This document shows, piece after piece, positions 57,006 to 64,000 of a stretch of DNA of 64,000 bases. The notes beneath the pieces were generated by a model. It made no database searches, was not told the origin of the DNA, and was given only the letters and a program-made list of their open reading frames with translations. The DNA is from Chimonanthus salicifolius (taxonomy: Eukaryota; Streptophyta; Magnoliopsida; Laurales; Calycanthaceae), in the NCBI GenBank assembly GCA_013350335.1, contig CM023537.1:50156111-50220110 (forward strand), given 5' to 3'. The translations under genes and the position numbers were made by a program. Each line of letters begins with the position of its first letter. The first letter of the stretch is position 1.

Positions 57006-57679
57006 TGCGATGCTCCTAAAACTTTGTTGATCTGGTAATTATTAATAAAAAAATTCCTTACAAGTAATGTGGAACTCTTTTATCAAATATATTTGTGCTA
57101 GCGTATCTACATTTTACCCACCCTACTTCTATTATATTGGTTATATCTAAGTCAAATCCTCAATAAAATTCTACCATAAAGTCTAAGTATCTGAACTTAC
57201 TGTGATGCTACTGTTAACTCCATAGGGTGCAAAGAGGATGGATGACTGCCCATAAAGGAAAAAGGATTCAGGAGGGGTTTATTGATGACTGTTAAAGAAG
57301 AGTCGCCTTTCACAAAGGAAACAGTTGCCCATAAGCAAATTGGGTCCTAAACTATTTTAAGGATTTGTACCCTTTTACTTGAACTCAAACCAAATAAAAT
57401 GCAGTGGTATCTAGTAATGCATGGGCTATTACTTGCAAATGAAGAAGAAAAACAAATAACATGCACCAAGGACTTAGTCTGATTTCGTTCATCTCCAAAG
57501 AGAGATACAAGAACTCTCTAGAAGGCAAAATCCCTCAACCCAATACACACATTAAGGCTATGGAGATTAACTCTCAGTAGTCTCTCCACTCTCATTGGGA
57601 TGAAATGTCCTCATCCTGCAATAGAGGGCTTTACTACCTTCTATAGAGAATATGAGAAAATGAAGAACTTTCCAATCTC

Positions 57680-57741
57680 TTGCCACCTATACTAATCCAC
57701 CAGGTGATAATTGCCACCTATACTAATCCACCAGATGATTA
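57680..57741. repeat. 31-bp tandem duplication
   Basis: ttgccacctatactaatcc-type unit repeated once with a single visible change (ccaggtgat versus ccagatgat). Confidence 0.85.
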
Positions 57742-57959
57742 TCACTTGTTCTTATGATTAGATGGTTATAGAAGAGTATTCTTCTTTTTGTAATTGGTTC
57801 GTACCAAGTCCATAACAAACTTATATTAGGCTCAGTACAACCTCTGTACCAACAAAACCACATGTAACTCTGACATCTGGGAGGAATTTTTGAAGAGAGG
57901 GTATTGCTTAAGGAGATGACTATCTATTCTATTTAATTTCTACTAATTTTTATACCATT

Positions 57960-58540
57960 TATATTAAAGATTCTCTTCCAAGATTCTAACTTGATATTGA
58001 TTTGTTGTTTCGTCTAACCAATTAATATTATCTCACTTACAAAAAGCATACATTGACACTTCATCTTGAATTCGTGTTGTTACATGTAATTAACATAAAT
58101 AGGTACGGACTTAATACAAACCCTTGGTGGAGTCCCACTTCGATTGGGGACTTTATTGTCTTTCGTATACAATTCTAACATTAACAGTTGCACTATCATA
58201 CATTTCCTGAATAATCTATACGTATTCATAAGGAATGCATTTATTTCCTAATGTATTCTAATATCAATTTTCTTGGAACTATATCATAAGGTCTTTTCTA
58301 GCTCAATGAATACCATGTATAGGTTCTTCATCTTCTACCAAAATTTCTCCATGAGTTGGTATAGTATAAAGTTAGCTTACATTATTGACCTACTAAATAT
58401 AAAATTCAAATTGATTTTCAAAGATACTTGACTCTTGTGTTAGACGAGCTTCTATTACTTTCTTCTAAAGTTTATAGTGTGATTCATGAATTTAATTGCA
58501 TGGTAATTTGCACAGCCTTAAATATCTCCTTTATTTTTTA
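57960..58540 (-). pseudogene. Second RTE-type LINE reverse transcriptase remnant
   Basis: Minus strand shows LYQLMEKFW-KMKNLYMVFIELEKT, EMYDSATVNVRIVYE and TRIQDEVSMYAF-like text in shifting frames, matching the same domain as 32560-34290. Multiple stops. Confidence 0.65.
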
Positions 58541-58598
58541 TAAAAAAAGACTACCGAAGCTTTAAAAACTCAGGTGAGATGGTTGGATATTTTAGTCT

Positions 58599-58620
58599 AT
58601 ATATATATATATATATATAT
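58599..58620. repeat. (AT)n microsatellite
   Basis: Eleven AT units inside 3' flanking DNA. Confidence 0.9.
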
Positions 58621-59039
58621 TTATGTTGCTCATCAAGCATTTTTTAGAGATTATTCTTTTTGAACAATCAAGCTAACTAACACACTCTAATTTCATATAG
58701 TACAATCCACATTTGGTTGGGATACCAGTTAGTCTTAGTTCTCTATACTTTTGCATTTCTTTTAATGATTAAAAAAAAGGTTTTCTTCTTTCTTTTGATA
58801 TTTTGTTCATGCATTTTTTTTTGAATTTATGTGCGGGAAACCGCTGGATATCCAACGTAAAACTTTCACAAGTGAGTCCACTACCCTTAGGGACCTCTAC
58901 GAGTGAGCCCATTACTCTCTTTCCTTTCTGTGCCCCCATGTCTCCACACAGGAGGGGCATGGGGATGTAAAAAAAAGGAGATCCTATCTACTTGTTCCAA
59001 CTTAGGATAATAAGCTCATGAGCTTGGTCTTACTTCATC

Positions 59040-59170
59040 ATCAAGCTGTTACTTTTGTAAAAATATAAAAATGTTTGAAATGGTTTTTTATTATTATAAA
59101 AATCTTCAATCTCTATCACTATTCTAAAAGTGTTTGAAGTGGTCTTTTCTTATTATAAAAATCTTTGTGA
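59040..59170. repeat. Degenerate tandem duplication
   Basis: gtttgaartggt...ttattataaaaatctt occurs twice about 62 bases apart. Confidence 0.6.
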
Positions 59171-59611
59171 TGGTTGTTATTGTCTTCAGACAAAATGAAC
59201 GATTTTTATGATCTCTAACCCGAGTATCTTCTTGGTCCGTGCATTACATACTCTCATGGGCTCTTGCATCAATAGTAGTAAATAGAGATATTTACTATGA
59301 AAGCAAGAAATCCATCCCATCAATGTGTTCTCAAGACTCAAAACTTCACATGAGCCCTTTAATTTCTTATGTGTGATTTTTGGCAGGAAATGTGGGATTG
59401 GTCCCATTTTGGTGCCTCCTATCACCCCAAAATGTATGGTCATTAGAGAGGCTTTCAAATGAAATTCAACCTTGGCTAAGATATAAGAGCATTGTATTAG
59501 TAATAAACTCCATTGTCAAATAATTCTTTTTTGGTTTTCAATGAACCCAAAAAAGTGTCATCTCCTTTTAAATTTCATGTATGACAAAATCTTGCTGGTT
59601 CGAATTTGAAA

Positions 59612-59795
59612 GGGTTGGAGTAATGATAGAAATTTGTCTCGGAAAATCAGAGTTTTGAATTCAATTCTCACTTCACCTTAAAGGGCCATTGTTCATAGAT
59701 TTATCCAGTGTCTGTGGGTAGAGAGACTTGCACATGTTCAGAGGATTAGTCGATTGCTCTAAGAGATTTGAACACCTTGGTCAAAAAAAAATATA
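59612..59795 (+). mobile_element. SINE with A-rich tail
   Basis: Body contains aatcagagttttgaattcaattct (B-box region), ggattagtcgattgctctaag and ccttggtc followed by nine A residues; same tail as the SINE at 56812. Confidence 0.6.
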
Positions 59796-60100
59796 TATAA
59801 ATATCGAATCTATAGCATATTTGAATGATAAAAGAGTAAGTTCTAGATATTGGATTTAAACAGTAGAGTGCATATGAAGTTAGATGGGTTGAAAATTTTG
59901 TATTATGCAGTAAGAGAAATTAATGACTTAGCAGTCAAATTTGTAAAGTCCAAAATCATAAGACAGAAATGTTTAGATGAGATTCAAGTTTTGTCCTCCT
60001 ATTATGTTTGTCGTTTTCTACATTCTATCATTCAGAAAGTGTGGAGTCCATAGTTTTCAATAAAAAAGAGCAGCTATATAGAGATTAAGGTACTAATTTT

Positions 60101-60310
60101 TTTTAATTAGTGAAGGAGTTCAAGTGTCTCGCCCTACTACTCCTTTGTGACATATGCATGCATCTCTACACATACATACCGGGTTTAAGCGGTGAGATCG
60201 TACTTTGTGCATATCTCATAGAGAGTACCTAAGAAAGGCTAGCCAAGAATCGATTCCAAAACCTAACTTTTTAGACCAGTGCCTTGATCGTCAGGCCAAC
60301 ACCCCTGGAG
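60101..60310 (-). mobile_element. tRNA-derived SINE with 16-bp target duplication
   Basis: The word ttaaggtactaatttt occurs at 60085-60100 and 60311-60326. The 210-bp insert reads on the minus strand GGGGTGTTGGCCTGACGATC (head) and TTGGAATCGATTC (B-box-like), and ends in a T-rich plus-strand tract. Confidence 0.8.
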
Positions 60311-62116
60311 TTAAGGTACTAATTTTCAATGGAGTGGTTGCATATGTATGGTAGAAGTGAAGGCAGAGATGGGTGGAGAAAGATGCTTCATGTAATATAA
60401 GATTATTACAGAAAATATCTCTAGAATGGTGCAGCTAATGTGATTCTTTATAACTATGAACAATTCAATTTTGTCAAATAGAATGGACTTTAAAAAAAAA
60501 AAAAACAACTCCCACATGTAAATTAAAAAAAGGAAAACAACTCGATCGGATAATTAAGAACTTTCGACTGCATGATCTGCACCAGCTAACCTATAAAATA
60601 GTAATTGGACCAAATCAAGCTCTAAGTACATTCTATTTTTTCCCATCACGCAATTCACTAAGGGCTCTATACTGAAAATATTTGATTATTTTATTCTTTT
60701 TAGCCACCAACTTTGAAAGAATAGTTTCTTAGTTTTATTGGGTAAGTAAACAAGACTTTGTAAAAGACATTTATAAAAAGCTTAGTCAAATTTCTAATGT
60801 GAAATCATTCTCAACTTTGACTGTATTTAATATTTATATTAAACAATAGATGAAGTTATTAAAGACATAGGATCAGATGATAAGATATAATTCTGATAGA
60901 AGTTGAGTTGATATAAAGTATGATTGAGTAAAAAAGTGAAATCTGAAAAACAAACGATTTTGAAATAGTCTCCAATTTTGTATTTCCATGTAATATAAAC
61001 ATGGAAAATGTCAGATAATCTTTCATCCAATCTATAGAGTTGGGAAAATCTGATCCAACCCAACCTATTTTAATAAATGACTCTATTGGACCGCAACTCA
61101 CTTATAAAGTGATATACTCAATTGAGCTGATTATTGCCATGTCCATATACAATACATTAGTTATATAAGGTTCACACTTATTTGAATAATAGTTTTAGTA
61201 TATATCTCGTTAAAGAAGTCTCGTTAGTTAGATAAATAGGTAATTCTGACCAAAATACAACTCTAATCGAACTCAAAATAAACTCTAATCAAATTAGACC
61301 GGATCCAAATCGACCCAACATACTGTGAGGCTAACCATCTTCAACTATTTGATGAAGATTATAGACATGCATGTACAAGTAGAATGATAAAAACTCACGC
61401 TGGTGTAGTTAAGTTGGTTGCGTCCCATACGTAAATTCAAAAAAGAAGAAGAGTAGAATAATAAAATAGATAAATAATGTATGTTCCCCTGTCCGGAGTG
61501 GTATTGAGCTAGATTGGATTTCTCTTGTAAGAATGGTAAATGGGAGAATGCTTCACTCAGAGATGTCATAATTTATGAATTGTCAATGGAAGTATTACAT
61601 GGATAAAAAGAGAGAAGATTTGAAACCCAGTCTATTCAGGTTAGGGCCCGAGTCCAAATTCAAACTCAAAATTTAGGGTCCAATTTAAATTTGGGTTCAG
61701 CTTGGGCCCTGCATTCTTAGGTGTTGACCCAACTCAAAAGCCCGAGTTAACCCATGACCAAGTTAAACTTGAGGACCTATGATACCAAATATCATGTTCA
61801 TGGTTGAAAGAATTTATTTAAATGACCCCTCATATAGGACAAGTTGGACCCCATATAGGATAAAAAAGTTAATAAGTAAAATATTATTTGAAGTAATGAA
61901 GATATGGAAAGCTTAAAAAATGGGTTCTATAATTGGGTTCAGATGTATTTAAGTCTCATACTCAACTAAACATCTTTCTATTGGATTTATCACACTAAAT
62001 AAAAGTGGGTCAATCATTTAACAAATTAGTAGTCAATATTCATTTGATAAACGTTTAAAAATATCATAGGGAAAGAGTGTTAAGGTTGATCCTGGTAACT
62101 ATTTTCTCATGATATG

Positions 62117-62225
62117 ACCACGGGTGTAAATATCGGCCGATATCCGATATATATCTGCAATATTGGTGTGTTTTTAAAAAAAAAAATAGGAGAGAGAAAT
62201 ATATCGGCCGATACCAAGATTTTGA
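62117..62225. repeat. Inverted repeat of tatcggccgata motifs
   Basis: atatcggccgatatccgatatat and aatatatcggccgatacc face each other around a poly-A spacer; related words recur at 62990-63055 and 63925-63960, suggesting remnants of one dispersed family. Confidence 0.5.
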
Positions 62226-63833
62226 CCCCTGATATGTACAATAGAATGATAGGATTAGGAGGATAAGATTTGAGACATAGTCCATCACTTCAACTTGGAG
62301 TGGTTGGGCTGCACTTTGGGCATGCCTGGGCAATTAGTCCCTGTTATAAATATAGGGTCCAGGCCTGAAAATGGGCCTCGACCCTTTTTGGGGCCCTTAC
62401 AGTTTTCCCAGCCCGAGTTATGTATTGTCTTTCCCTGGCCCGAACTATGGGTTTATTGTGTGTAACTTTTTTGGGCTTCCTCCATTCCTTTGAATGAATT
62501 ACTTACCAATCATTAAATTAAAAAAAAAAAAAAAAAGGGTCCAGACCTGAATATCCAAATCCCTTTGAGCCCAAGACTACTTTTTGTATTTGTTGGGTTT
62601 TAACCTAAACTTATGCCGCATTGCACTTAGGTTTTTCTTGACTCATGTTTTGCTTGAGCGGGACATGGGCTTAAATTTGAATTATGCTGTCAAATGGTAA
62701 AAAAAGAATGTATCATACATAAATAAATCTTGTGAATTTAAAATTTAAAATATAAATACTATTTAAACAAATGGATTTTCATCTAAGACTCAGGTTCAAC
62801 GTAATAGTCAGGCACAGCCAGATCCAAATTCAAGATAACGAGCTTAATATATTTGGGCCCAAAGTGGAGCCCATCCCAAGCACAAAGAGAACCCCAAACT
62901 CAAAATTCTTTCGAACTTTTGTATATAAGCTTGGATTGGGCCCAGCCCCTAGCCAACATCCCTCACCCTTACGCAAGGATCAAAATCTAGGCCGATACGC
63001 ATTTTATTGGTCATACGAATGAAATCTCGGCCGATATCACCGAGATTTAGAAGAGATCAATATCAAAATATGAAAAATGATAGATACGTCAACTATTTTT
63101 ATTATAGAGGACATGGTTGAGGTAATAAGTGGACATAAAACATTAGCTGAATATTCTTCTTCTTTTTTTTCAAAAGCTTTGATATTTTTTTTTTTTTTGA
63201 ATTTATATATGGGAAATTGAGGAATACCCAACGTAAAACTCCCACATAGATGTAGCTCAACTGGTTGGATTTTTAAAAAAAAATCATTCTTGATGTAAAT
63301 AGAAAAATGAATTTAAGTGCATTTTAAATGAAATGACCAATATTTTGAACAACAAATTGTCAATTCCATTAAAAACCAGAAATCTTATATCTCTCAAATT
63401 TTAAAGTAAAGTCAGTGAAAGAACGATGTGAAGTTGAATAGCATTTATTTAGTTATTTATTTATATAATATTAATAAAAGGAGTGCCAAAGAAATCAGCA
63501 AAATGTGCTCAATATTGGAGGCAGTAGGAAGTGGAGCAGCCGAGACTCGTTAATACTAATAAAGTAAACATTTCATTTTTGAATTGATCCAATCAAGTCG
63601 TCTCAGCTGACATTTTAAAGCGCGTAAACCCTAACGAATCCTTCCTTTGTCAAATAAACAATCAAAAATGAAGAAGCCACGTCTCGTCTCTGACTCTTGC
63701 AATAGTAATAATAAAAATAAAAAATAAAACACCTTGTACTTCACGTACACTTGCAAATCGTGTCCATTATCCAAACTTGTGCCACATATGGCCGGCCATA
63801 TGTTGAGGTCTAAACCTAGGTTAATAATCAAGG

Positions 63834-63835
<2 letters not shown>

Positions 63836-63882
<47 letters not shown>

Positions 63883-63912
63883 TTATTTATTTATTTATTT
63901 AAAAAAAAAAAA
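63836..63912. repeat. (AT)n-(TTTA)n-(A)n compound microsatellite
   Basis: About 21 AT units, then about six TTTA units, then a run of A. Confidence 0.95.
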
Positions 63913-64000
63913 GAATTGTACCACCGAGATATCCGTTAATAGACATATCAGCGATATCTCAGACCAAACAAGATTATTACCCTTAGTCTAAAGTCTAAAT

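Larger units (their letters stand above)
60327..64000. other. Intergenic AT-rich region without recognised gene
   Basis: It holds scattered gggtc/gagcccaa words like decayed hAT MITEs (61620-61790, 62330-62660), an A18 run near 62520, and inverted cggccgatat motifs (see 62117). An ATG at 63668 opens only 19 codons; it follows an aaaccctaa (telo-box) motif at about 63626, so a gene start running out of the window is possible but unsupported. Confidence 0.4.

Noticed and set aside
1..64000. CRISPR array, bacterial operon, phage or plasmid features
   Set aside because: No regularly spaced repeats, no compact co-directional genes; introns, SINEs and LTR elements indicate plant nuclear DNA.

Overview
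The window looks like AT-rich nuclear DNA of a flowering plant. It has spliced plant genes with long introns, Ty1/copia and long-LTR retroelements, RTE- and L1-type LINE remnants, tRNA-derived SINEs, hAT-type MITEs and long AT microsatellites. I cannot name the species. Only two protein-coding genes look intact. One is an intronless RING-H2 protein gene at 15404-16540 on the minus strand. The other is a four-exon p24/emp24-type cargo-receptor gene at 30303-56476 on the plus strand, whose first and third introns are about 10.7 and 14.0 kb long and packed with transposable elements. A third gene, an aldo-keto reductase on the minus strand (5965-11337), keeps its first and last exons, but its central catalytic exons are not present.

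Layout. Bases 1-4945 are one copy (A) of a large repeat. The second copy (B) runs from at least 16982 to about 29990. Both contain a roughly 1.06 kb terminal-inverted-repeat element rich in nested palindromes; in copy B it is bounded by an 8-bp target duplication. In copy A that element carries an inserted transposon (813-2194) that has captured part of a 1-deoxy-D-xylulose-5-phosphate synthase (DXS) gene. In copy B the repeat is broken at 19338-28745 by three nested elements of one family. Each is about 2.9-3.4 kb, has TG...CA ends and has its own 5-bp target duplication; I read them as solo LTRs of a long-LTR retrotransposon. Between the copies lie the broken aldo-keto reductase gene, a hAT MITE and the RING gene.

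From 30 to 56.5 kb the sequence is the p24 gene. Intron 1 starts with a 267-bp exon-intron duplication that exactly flanks a 414-bp LTR. It also holds SINEs, an RTE LINE remnant, a solo LTR with TSD gaggg and a TRIM-like solo LTR with TSD caaaa. Intron 3 holds an L1 LINE tail, a non-autonomous LTR retrotransposon (46123-48504) and a degenerate Ty1/copia element (48690-55126). One LTR of that copia element contains a 963-bp hAT element carrying a Rab-GTPase gene fragment. Intron 3 also has a 36-nt G run. From 56.5 to 64 kb I see only SINEs, an RTE LINE remnant, microsatellites and unassigned AT-rich sequence.

I found no CRISPR array, operon, rRNA gene or functional-looking tRNA gene, and nothing that I would call a new biological system. 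The most notable items are two independent gene-fragment captures by DNA transposons, the giant duplication around the LTR at the p24 exon 1 donor site, the triple-nested solo LTRs, and the nested palindromes of the 1.06-kb element. Exon and domain assignments were made by reading translations and from knowledge of the protein families, without database searches.
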